Source of the DNA: a virus | Strand: one strand, 5' to 3' | Length of the DNA: 64,000 nt | IMG/VR virus record: IMGVR_UViG_3300036791_000462 | Coordinates: 43,111 to 107,110 of that record | Part shown: positions 28,189-35,535 of the stretch, piece by piece | How positions within the stretch are numbered: position 1 is the stretch's first letter | How the letters are laid out: each line of letters opens with the position of its first letter | Position numbers and translations under genes: made by a program | The notes under the pieces: generated by a model | Databases searched by the model: none | What the model was told of the DNA's origin: nothing | The model's input: only the letters and a program-made list of their open reading frames with translations

Positions 28189-28986
28189 TCACTTCTTGCG
28201 CTTGTACTTGTCGCGCAGCAGCTTGATCGTTTGCGGTCCGACAACGCCGTCGGCGGTGAGCTTGTTCTTCTTCTGGAAGTTCTGCACCGCCTTGGTCGTG
28301 CGGGCTCCGTAGTCGCCGTCGATGGCCGGTGGGATCTTCTTCGCCTTGTCGCCCTTCGGTAGGTAGCCGCCGCGCAGCAGGTAGGTCTGGACCTCTTTCA
28401 CGTCGTTGCCGGTGTCGCCCTGGCGGAGCGTGCGGTCAGGGAGCTTGCCGGTCTTGCCAGGCACCACGGCGTCGCCGAGCGCGCTGGCTCGCGCGTAGCG
28501 TTGCTGGCGGTCTGTGAGCCCGTTGGTACCGCCGTTGATCCGCCGGGTCGCGGCGTTCACGTCGCGCTGGTCAGCGATGGGGTTCAGCCCGTGCTGCCAC
28601 CACCACCAGGCGCTGATCCGGAAGGCGTTGCGCGGCTGTGCGGCTAGTTCCGGGTGGTTGATCAGGTCAAGGCCGAGCGCTTTGCCTGCGGCGGCGTAGT
28701 TCGTGCGGCCGGTCAGTTGGATCGGGCCGCGTCCCTTGTACCGTCGGCCGTCGCCAGGTTGGGTGTTGCCGAGATCGGCGCGGCCTTGGTACGCGGCCCC
28801 GGAGGCGATCTCCTCCATGTACTTGAGGCTGCCGCTTTCGTGTCCCACCTGGCTTAGCCACATTTGCGCGCGTTCGGGGGTGTTGATCTGGAACTCGTTC
28901 ATCGCCTGTTCCATGAACGGGAGGTACGCCTGGGCGGTGTGGCGCGGTAGGCCGGGCATCGCTTTCATCAGCGTTTCGACGTTCAC
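28189..28986 (-). CDS. Endolysin: GH19 chitinase-like muramidase with peptidoglycan-binding domain
   Basis: A 265-residue protein from GTG 28986 (GTGA overlap). The first 180 residues match glycoside hydrolase family 19: SQVGHESGSLKYMEE with the catalytic Glu, then RRYKGRGPIQLTGR and NYAAAGKALGLDL. The C-terminal 75 residues form a PG-binding-1 domain (GNDVKEVQTYLL, DGDYGARTTKAVQNFQ). Phage GH19 enzymes cut the glycan backbone of peptidoglycan. Confidence 0.88.
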   Translation of the reverse strand: MNVETLMKAMPGLPRHTAQAYLPFMEQAMNEFQINTPERAQMWLSQVGHESGSLKYMEEIASGAAYQGRADLGNTQPGDGRRYKGRGPIQLTGRTNYAAAGKALGLDLINHPELAAQPRNAFRISAWWWWQHGLNPIADQRDVNAATRRINGGTNGLTDRQQRYARASALGDAVVPGKTGKLPDRTLRQGDTGNDVKEVQTYLLRGGYLPKGDKAKKIPPAIDGDYGARTTKAVQNFQKKNKLTADGVVGPQTIKLLRDKYKRKK

Positions 28987-29117
28987 GCGGGCTCGTCTTC
29001 GGTGGGGTGCGCGGGTGTTTCGGACGGCTCATCGGGTGCGATGGGCACGCCGTCGTCGTCGGTGTCGGGCACGTCGGCGTCGTCCAGTTCGGTGGGGTCG
29101 TCCGGCAGGTCAGTCAC
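28983..29117 (-). CDS. Acidic miniprotein before the GH19 enzyme
   Basis: A 44-residue, Asp/Glu/Pro-rich protein from GTG 29117 behind GAGGAG. It ends in GTGA overlap with the GH19 gene. It is probably disordered; translational coupling is its clearest feature. Confidence 0.65.
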   Translation of the reverse strand: MTDLPDDPTELDDADVPDTDDDGVPIAPDEPSETPAHPTEDEPA

Positions 29118-29181
29118 GCGGCGCTCCTCGCGGTTGGGTGTGTGCCGCCGACTGTACGCCCGCGCCCGGCGCGGACCGCAA

Positions 29182-29526
29182 TCAGGCTTCGATCTGCGCC
29201 TGCGGTCTGTGTGGCAGCAGGCGCTCGCCGGACGGTAGCTCGCGGTGCGTCATGTCGATGGGCACGAGGTTGACGATGATCACGATCCCGCCGGGTTCGA
29301 ACGTCGCCGAGTGCCCGCGCTCCACCCTGATCGGCGTCAGGTCCAGTCGGCCCCACTCGCCGCGAACCTGCATCGCGCCACGGGTGATCCAGCCAACGTC
29401 CTTGATGTCCCACGTCACCGGGTCGAGGTTGCGAACTGTCAGGTCCGCGTAAAGCGCGAGCGCGATCAGCTTCGGTGGTGCCCAGACCTCGTCGGTGCCG
29501 ACGGTGACGAGCGCGTGGGCGGTCAC
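29182..29526 (-). CDS. Hypothetical protein
   Basis: A 114-residue beta-rich protein from GTG 29526 (GTGA overlap). It contains KLIALALYADLTVRNLD and a Val/Ile-rich strand pattern. It may be a small virion or accessory protein; no family recognised. Confidence 0.7.
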   Translation of the reverse strand: MTAHALVTVGTDEVWAPPKLIALALYADLTVRNLDPVTWDIKDVGWITRGAMQVRGEWGRLDLTPIRVERGHSATFEPGGIVIIVNLVPIDMTHRELPSGERLLPHRPQAQIEA

Positions 29527-29732
29527 GCCGTGTCGGGCGACTGGTCTTCGGACAGGCCCGAGCGGTCCATGTCAAGCAGGTAGGTTCCGACCCGGTCGGA
29601 CAGGTTCTCCCTGTCGGTCGTGTCGAGGTCGGTGTCCGCGTTCAGTTGCTGGCGGATCTGCTTGAGCCCTTCCCGGTCGGGGAAGCGGCGCTCGATCTCG
29701 TCCGCGTATGCGTTTGCGTCCATAGCGCTCAT
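29523..29732 (-). CDS. Small acidic helical protein
   Basis: A 69-residue protein from ATG 29732 (ATG 29723 is possible). It is Asp/Arg-rich and helical, directly after the tagged metallopeptidase gene. Function unknown. Confidence 0.7.
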   Translation of the reverse strand: MSAMDANAYADEIERRFPDREGLKQIRQQLNADTDLDTTDRENLSDRVGTYLLDMDRSGLSEDQSPDTA

Positions 29733-29733
29733 C

Positions 29734-32409
29734 TTAGGCTAATCCCTCGGTTTTGAATGTCCGGTCCAGGTCGCTGACGTTGATGCCCTTCTCGGCCAGC
29801 GGGCCTAGTGATGCTGCGTCTCGCAGCCGTGCCAGATACGCCTGTGCCGGGGAGATCTTCATCACTCCCAGCGCGTTGGACACGTCCCGGTGGATCCGGT
29901 CGATCTGCTCAGCCGGAATGTTTTGGCCCTGCATCCACCTGTCGGCGACTGTCATCGCGTGGTGATGCTCAGCGCTGCGCACTCTTGGCGCTTCCGCTGT
30001 CACCGGTCGCGGGGTCGGCGCTGACGGTTGGTCGATCTGGTCGCCCGCGACCCACAGGCGTCCGCCGTCTTTGAGCACGACCAGCGCGTTGTTCTCGTTC
30101 ACGTCGAAGACCGTGCCGTCCAGTTGCCGTCCTGAGCCTGCCAGCGCGAACTTGACCTGGTCGCCCGCCTGCACCTTGCGTCCGCTGGCGGTGGTGACGG
30201 TCGGCATCTCCGTTTTGATGTCGGACAGGTCGGGTGTGACGACGGGGTCAAACGTGCTGTGCGTGATTTGCTTCGCGTCGGGGTGAAGGAGCGCGCCTCG
30301 TAGCGTCTTGACTCCTGGTCGTGACTGTTGCGCGAGCGCGATCAACTCCTGGTGCTGGTCGGCGGTGGCGCGCTGGAACTTCAGTTCGCGGAGCTTGGAG
30401 CGGCGCTGCTCGTCGCTCAGGCCCGCGCTGCGCATGATCGCCCCAACCTGCGCACGGTATTTCGGGTAGGTGCCGCGCACGCGGTAATCCATCGGGTGGC
30501 GTTTGACGGCTTCGAGCACGTCGGTCATCCCGTAGCTGCGTAGCCAGTCGGCGACCTCCAGGTGTCCTGTCTCCTCGGTCAGCGCCTCCTCAACGTTGAC
30601 GCCGAACCCCTTGTAGTCCTGTGCCTGGATGCCGCCGAGCACGCCGACGCCGTGGTTGATCTCGTGCTGGAGGATCTCCAGGTCGTTGTAGAAGTTCAGC
30701 CGCTCGTTGTCGGTCTGCTGCTTACCTTCGGCGCGGGTGGTGAGGAAGTCGCTGGCGTTGTCGAGGTAGCGCTGCTTGATCCCTATCGACCCGTTCCAGC
30801 GGTGGATGCCAGCGGCGTTGCGGGGGATCCGCTCGGCGTCCACGTGCTTGACGTTCTGCTCGGTTTCGTAGCGCTTGGCGAGTTCGTCCGCGCGGCCGAG
30901 TACGTCGGTCAGCAGTTCGTCCAGGTTCTTCGGCGCTTGGCCGTGTGGCAGCCGGGTGCGGTTCTGCGGGACGATCTCGACCTTCGAGATGTTCGGAGCG
31001 CGTCTGAGCGCGCCCCCGATGTACTGCGGCTCGACGGTGAGTCTCACGGTCGAGCGGTCGGGCAGGACCAGCTTGCTGGAGAGCGTCGGCGTGGTGCCGG
31101 GCTCCTGGGGTAGCTTCACGGCCCCGAGACGTTCCAGTAGCTGCGTCGCGCTGTACACGTCCATGTTTCCTAGCTCGTGCAGCAGCGCCTTGTTGTCACG
31201 GCCGACCAGCGCCGCTTTGATCGCCTCGTCCTTCTGCACGGCCTCCTCGCGCTTGCGCTTGATCTCGTCCTGAGCCTCCTGCCAGACGCGCACGTCGTCG
31301 GCGCGCTGCTCGGGCGTCACGATCATGTGGTCCCAAACCATCGAGCCGTGGCCCGCGTTGACGACCTCCAGCGGACGTTGGTACTCGGGGTCTGAGGGGT
31401 TGCCGCCTCGGCGCATGTGCAGCACGAGCGAGTCGGGCGGCTGGCCGGGGCCGACCTCCTTGTCGAACCGGGTGACGCCCTCCACGCCTTCGGGGAGGCT
31501 GCCTGCGGATAGCTCGCCACGGTTCTGGGACACCTTCATCCGCCAGCCCGAGTCGATGGTGTGCAGCGCGTTGACGACAGTGTTGGCGTTGTCGCCCGGT
31601 TTGACGTGGGCGAACGGGTTCTCCTGGATCGCGGCGAGCTTCGCGCTCGCGACCTCGCTGTCGGTTGGGCGAAACGCGGTGACCTTGCCGACCTGCACGC
31701 CGCCGGGGGTGTCGTCCACACGCAGCGCACGGCCCTGCCCGTTGGGGTGAACGAACTCCATCCAGTCGTCGCCGTTTTCGTTGACGACCTTCGGGCGGCT
31801 GTAGCCCGCACCGCGCATCGAGTTGCGAACGGTCTGCGGGTCGCCGTGGGTCAGCAGCGCGGCGACCGGGTCGCTGTTCGGGATCGGGGGGTGCAGTTCG
31901 GCGCTGGCGTCGGCGACGGTGCCGCCTGGTGCTTCGCCGAACCCTGGTCCCTTGAGCGTCAGGTGCAGGTCCGCTCCCTGCGTGTGCGAACGGAAGACCT
32001 GTTTGCGGTTGTCGCCGCTGACGTAGTGGAAGTCAAGCGGCATCGGGTGCCCGCCGCGAGCGGCGGTTTCGAGCGACATCGAGCCGCTGCGGATCTCGCT
32101 CATCGTCTGGCCGATCAGCCCGGCGGCGAGGTCGTGCGACGGGTGTGTCTCATCGAGGATCGCGGGCGGGCGCTCCAGCGTTTCGATCCACTTGCCGCCG
32201 CGTCCTCGCGGGTGCTCAAACGCTTTGAAGTCCGCTTCGCTGATCTCGCCGTACAGCGACTGTTCGATCTCGCGGTCGATCTGCTCAAGCTCGGCGCGGT
32301 CCTGTGCGCTCATCTGATCCCAGTTGCGCCGGGCCTGTTCGATCTCCTGCTCGGTGGGTTCCTCAGCCCCGACCTGGCCGTCGGTGATCTTCAGCGGTTC
32401 GGGGTTCAC
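29734..32409 (-). CDS. Tagged protein with zinc metallopeptidase domain
   Basis: An 891-residue protein. A helical acidic N-terminus is followed by the shared tag HPRGRGGKWIE at about residues 66-76. Around residue 580, LQHEINHGVG is a HExxH zinc site, and EEALTEETGH about 30 residues on can supply the third ligand, as in gluzincin-type peptidases. The region between tag and HExxH has no recognised fold. Near the C-terminus, AGDQVKFALAGSGRQLDG looks like a small SH3-like barrel. It overlaps the next tagged gene by four bases. It may process virion proteins or a host target. Confidence 0.8.
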   Translation of the reverse strand: MNPEPLKITDGQVGAEEPTEQEIEQARRNWDQMSAQDRAELEQIDREIEQSLYGEISEADFKAFEHPRGRGGKWIETLERPPAILDETHPSHDLAAGLIGQTMSEIRSGSMSLETAARGGHPMPLDFHYVSGDNRKQVFRSHTQGADLHLTLKGPGFGEAPGGTVADASAELHPPIPNSDPVAALLTHGDPQTVRNSMRGAGYSRPKVVNENGDDWMEFVHPNGQGRALRVDDTPGGVQVGKVTAFRPTDSEVASAKLAAIQENPFAHVKPGDNANTVVNALHTIDSGWRMKVSQNRGELSAGSLPEGVEGVTRFDKEVGPGQPPDSLVLHMRRGGNPSDPEYQRPLEVVNAGHGSMVWDHMIVTPEQRADDVRVWQEAQDEIKRKREEAVQKDEAIKAALVGRDNKALLHELGNMDVYSATQLLERLGAVKLPQEPGTTPTLSSKLVLPDRSTVRLTVEPQYIGGALRRAPNISKVEIVPQNRTRLPHGQAPKNLDELLTDVLGRADELAKRYETEQNVKHVDAERIPRNAAGIHRWNGSIGIKQRYLDNASDFLTTRAEGKQQTDNERLNFYNDLEILQHEINHGVGVLGGIQAQDYKGFGVNVEEALTEETGHLEVADWLRSYGMTDVLEAVKRHPMDYRVRGTYPKYRAQVGAIMRSAGLSDEQRRSKLRELKFQRATADQHQELIALAQQSRPGVKTLRGALLHPDAKQITHSTFDPVVTPDLSDIKTEMPTVTTASGRKVQAGDQVKFALAGSGRQLDGTVFDVNENNALVVLKDGGRLWVAGDQIDQPSAPTPRPVTAEAPRVRSAEHHHAMTVADRWMQGQNIPAEQIDRIHRDVSNALGVMKISPAQAYLARLRDAASLGPLAEKGINVSDLDRTFKTEGLA

Positions 32410-33932
32410 GTCTTCCTCCGCTTCGCTGCGGCGGCGGCTCTGCGTGCCGTCTCGGCTTCCACGTCGGCGTCCTGGCGGCGCTGCTGTTCAGTCCAGACGA
32501 CGGCCTGTAGCTCGTGCGGTTTGAGCCCCACCCTGTCGGCGACGGCGTGCACACGGTTCGCGGTCCACAGGTAGCCGCTGTTCTTGGCGGTGGGTTTACC
32601 TGAGCCGATCACGATCTCGCCCGCCTTGTCGTAGTCGGCACGGGCGGTTTCGCCGAGCAGCGCGCGGGCCATCAGCGTGTCCACGGTGACGGTCGTCGGC
32701 TGGTCGGGGAACGCGAGGTTGTTGTAGAAGCTGCGGGTCTTCGGGTAGCTCAGCACCGCGTCGGGGTTCTCGCCTCGGTACAGGCGCAGCGCGGCTTTCA
32801 GCGAGTTGCGCATCATCGTCGGGCGCTCCAGCCTGGCAGCGAGCGCGTTCGGGTCTTCGTTGGGATGCGCCCTGGCGATCTTCATCGCGCGCAGCGCCGC
32901 TTCGAGGTTCTCGTACTTGCCCGCTTTCGGGCCGGTCTGCCACTGCCAGCGCATGCGCGGTGAGGTCGCGGCAACCATCGCGGTCAGCACCGCCGGGTCC
33001 ACGTTGTTCTTTGCGGCGACCTGCCCGATCAGGTTGTGCGCGTCGGCGTACCAGCGCGCGTCGTGCTCGCCGTGACCGGTGCTCATCGCCTGGCGGTACA
33101 TCTCCTCGAAGCGAGCCTCCGCCTGGGCGTCGGTTAGCTCCACGCGGCTGTGTTCGTGTCCGCGCTGCTCCAGCGGCGTGACGCGGCCGAGGTCGCCCTG
33201 TTCCTGGGCGGTCGGTTCGCGGGTGTGCTTGTCCCACTCCTCGGGGAGTCCCAGCCCGATGCCCTTCTTGCCGGGCGCGGTGTAGACGGTGACGTGCGGC
33301 GGCGGCACGGGGATCTTCTCGCCCGCCTGTTCGGAGAGCTTGTCGTACAGATCGGAGGCACCCTCGACTTTTGCGGGGATCACGAGCGAACGTCGATCAC
33401 CCTTCTCGGCGATACGCCACGGCGGTCCGATGTGCGTGACGCTCACCGGCGCGTTCTGCACCTGGTTGGCCATCTGCTTCAGCGTCGCCTCGTCGGTGAT
33501 GGAGGTCGCGCGCTTGACCCGCCGGGAGTCGAACATCGTGACGTGCGGGTTTCGCACCTTCTCCCAGCGCTCACCGCCGACGGTGATCGTTTGCGGCAGG
33601 TCGGGCAGCTTGACCTCCAGCCCCCGGTAGTGCTCGCCCTTGTGCAGCGAGGAGGTGATCCACTTGCCCCCACGTCCGCGCGGGTGCTCCAGGTCATCCC
33701 AGACGCTTTCGGTTAGCTCGCTGTCGCCGTTGCCCGCGAGCGCCTGCACCTGCTGCCAGAACTCCCAGTCGTCGTCGTGGGTCGCGTCGTCCGGTGGGAG
33801 CGACAGGTCGGGCCAGCGGTCGCTGACAGTCGCAGCGGCTTGCGCCCAGTCTGGGCCGCCGCGTTTGACGACCTGCAGATCGCCGGGTTTCCAGGCGAAG
33901 CGGTCGGTGGGGTCGGGTTCCTCGACGGCCAT
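32406..33932 (-). CDS. Tagged protein with 2H phosphoesterase-like and DUF7178-like domains
   Basis: About 508 residues from ATG 33932; ATG 33953 would add seven. The tag HPRGRGGKWI lies near residue 83. PHVTMF near residue 128 and PHVTVY near residue 213 are the paired H-x-T motifs of 2H phosphoesterases (LigT/2'-5' RNA ligase-like), which act on cyclic or 2'-5' phosphates. From about residue 290, WYADAHNLIGQVA, then TAMVAATSPRM, TRSFYNNLAFP and VTVDTLMARALLG match a conserved phage domain I remember as DUF7178, with a helix-hairpin-helix glycosylase-like look. A copy of the palindromic promoter lies just upstream. Confidence 0.75.
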   Translation of the reverse strand: MAVEEPDPTDRFAWKPGDLQVVKRGGPDWAQAAATVSDRWPDLSLPPDDATHDDDWEFWQQVQALAGNGDSELTESVWDDLEHPRGRGGKWITSSLHKGEHYRGLEVKLPDLPQTITVGGERWEKVRNPHVTMFDSRRVKRATSITDEATLKQMANQVQNAPVSVTHIGPPWRIAEKGDRRSLVIPAKVEGASDLYDKLSEQAGEKIPVPPPHVTVYTAPGKKGIGLGLPEEWDKHTREPTAQEQGDLGRVTPLEQRGHEHSRVELTDAQAEARFEEMYRQAMSTGHGEHDARWYADAHNLIGQVAAKNNVDPAVLTAMVAATSPRMRWQWQTGPKAGKYENLEAALRAMKIARAHPNEDPNALAARLERPTMMRNSLKAALRLYRGENPDAVLSYPKTRSFYNNLAFPDQPTTVTVDTLMARALLGETARADYDKAGEIVIGSGKPTAKNSGYLWTANRVHAVADRVGLKPHELQAVVWTEQQRRQDADVEAETARRAAAAAKRRKT

Positions 33933-33939
33933 TCTACCT

Positions 33940-33962
33940 ATTTTAGCGCACATCCTGTGCTT
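33940..33962 (-). promoter_or_regulatory. Palindromic promoter copy inside the ADP-ribosyltransferase gene end
   Basis: TAGCGCACATCCTGTGCTT at 33944-33962 and minus-strand -10 TAAAAT (33940-33945) lie 8 bases before the ATG at 33932. A transcript from here would be leaderless or nearly so. It gives the 2H-type gene its own promoter within the tagged-effector cluster. Confidence 0.5.
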
Positions 33963-35535
33963 GCGGCGGCAGGGCTTCCAGGATCACGCTGCGGTTGCCC
34001 CACTGGTCCTCGTTGACCTCCGCGACGCGGAACGTCGTGTTGCGGGGCAGCAGCACCTCGGACTCGGGTAGTCCCGAGCCGCCGCCGATGTGCAGTCCTT
34101 CCTCGAACGCGAAGGCGTGGATGCCAGCCGGTAGCCGGATCGAGGTCACCTCGTCGCCGGGTCTGGCGGCTATCGGGCTGCGCAGTGACGTGGACACGAA
34201 CGCGGGATCGCGGACCTCGTCGCCGACGTGCAGGTTCGCGAACTGGCCGACCGGGCCGCCTCGGTAGACGGTGACGTTCTCCTTCAGGGTGGACTTGCCG
34301 ATGGCGGAGTCGAGCCGGTCGATCATCTGTCCGACGGTCGCGCCGCTCGGGGGTGTCGAGTACCACGCCGACGGCGAGTCGCGGGTGACCTCGGGGTTGA
34401 GGTTGCGCAGGAACTCGTTGACGTGCACGAACCCGGACGCCTGGTAGGACGACAGCGCCCACTGTTCGTCGGTTGTCGTGCCGCTGCTGGTGAACGCCTT
34501 GTTCGCGAACTCGCGGGCGGATTGCATCTGGGTTTTGAACTCGCCCTCGTCGGATGGTTCGCGAGCACCGAACCCCTGCGTCTGCCACGACTCGGGCTCG
34601 GGCCACTTCGCAGGCTCAGGCTCTGGCGGCTGCTCGCGCAGGTCAAGCTCGCCTTTCCAGTGGGAGCCGATCATCAGTTCCTTGCCCGGCCAGTTGCGCG
34701 TCTTGGGCGGGCCGGTGCCGGTCGAGTAGTCGTGACGTTCGGGTGGGGTTTCCCACCACCAGTGATCGAGCCCCCATCCGGCTAGCTCCGCTTCGGAGCC
34801 GAACTCCCCGGCGGTCAGCTTGCGCTCCAGTTCGGTCATCGTCTGCTCGGTGGCGCGGCTGGCGATCTGTTTCCAGCGGCCGTCCTTCTTGGCGTCGGCG
34901 AGGATCTGTTTCTGCACCGCCTGCTTGTTGCCGGTCCAGACGAACCCGCGTCTCGCCCAGGCGTAACCGCCGACGGACACCGCTTCCACATCGGCCTTGT
35001 CCACCCCGGCGTCGCGCAGCGTGCCGAGGAAGTGGTTGGTGAACGCCGCCCCGAACCCGTTGCCCTGCTCGGAGCCGCGCAGGTAGATGTTCGACAGTTC
35101 GGCATGCCGTTCGCCACGGAGGTTCGGTGGCTTCAGCGTGACGCGAGCGAGCCCCACCGGTTCGATCTCCCCGACCTTCTGGAGGTTGAGCCACACCTCC
35201 CCGTACAGGTTCTGGGTTTTGGTGCGACCGGAGCGGACAGCGACGATCCCGGCGTGCTGGAACCCGTCCATCGCTTTGGCGAAGTCCTCGCCGGTGAAGC
35301 TCTCCCCGACACGTGGCGCTGCGGGTTTCGCGACACCTGGCTCGGGCGCAGATGTGTGGTGGTGGATGCCGCTGGTGATCCACTCGCCGCCCCGACCGCG
35401 TGGGTGTAGCCACTCGATGAAGTGCGCTTCCTGTAGCTCCTCGCCGTCGTTGTCGGTTGGCACGTCCACGGTCGCGAGCAGGCGTGCGACCTCGTCTTCG
35501 GGTACGCCGAGGAACAACGCAGTCGGAACGGTCAT
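33943..35535 (-). CDS. Tagged GNAT-like plus ADP-ribosyltransferase toxin
   Basis: A 530-residue protein from ATG 35535 (ATGA overlap). The tag HPRGRGGEWITSGI is at residues 44-57. Around residues 145-185, LSNIYLRGSEQGNGFGAAF and GGYAWARRGFVW look like a GNAT acetyltransferase core with a Q-x-x-G-x-G turn. The C-terminus is an R-S-E class mono-ADP-ribosyltransferase: VTVYRGG (Arg near residue 423), FVSTS near 447, and PESEV (ExE) near 490. Such domains transfer ADP-ribose from NAD to proteins. T4 injects similar enzymes (Alt) with its DNA; the same is inferred here. Confidence 0.85.
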   Translation of the reverse strand: MTVPTALFLGVPEDEVARLLATVDVPTDNDGEELQEAHFIEWLHPRGRGGEWITSGIHHHTSAPEPGVAKPAAPRVGESFTGEDFAKAMDGFQHAGIVAVRSGRTKTQNLYGEVWLNLQKVGEIEPVGLARVTLKPPNLRGERHAELSNIYLRGSEQGNGFGAAFTNHFLGTLRDAGVDKADVEAVSVGGYAWARRGFVWTGNKQAVQKQILADAKKDGRWKQIASRATEQTMTELERKLTAGEFGSEAELAGWGLDHWWWETPPERHDYSTGTGPPKTRNWPGKELMIGSHWKGELDLREQPPEPEPAKWPEPESWQTQGFGAREPSDEGEFKTQMQSAREFANKAFTSSGTTTDEQWALSSYQASGFVHVNEFLRNLNPEVTRDSPSAWYSTPPSGATVGQMIDRLDSAIGKSTLKENVTVYRGGPVGQFANLHVGDEVRDPAFVSTSLRSPIAARPGDEVTSIRLPAGIHAFAFEEGLHIGGGSGLPESEVLLPRNTTFRVAEVNEDQWGNRSVILEALPPQAQDVR

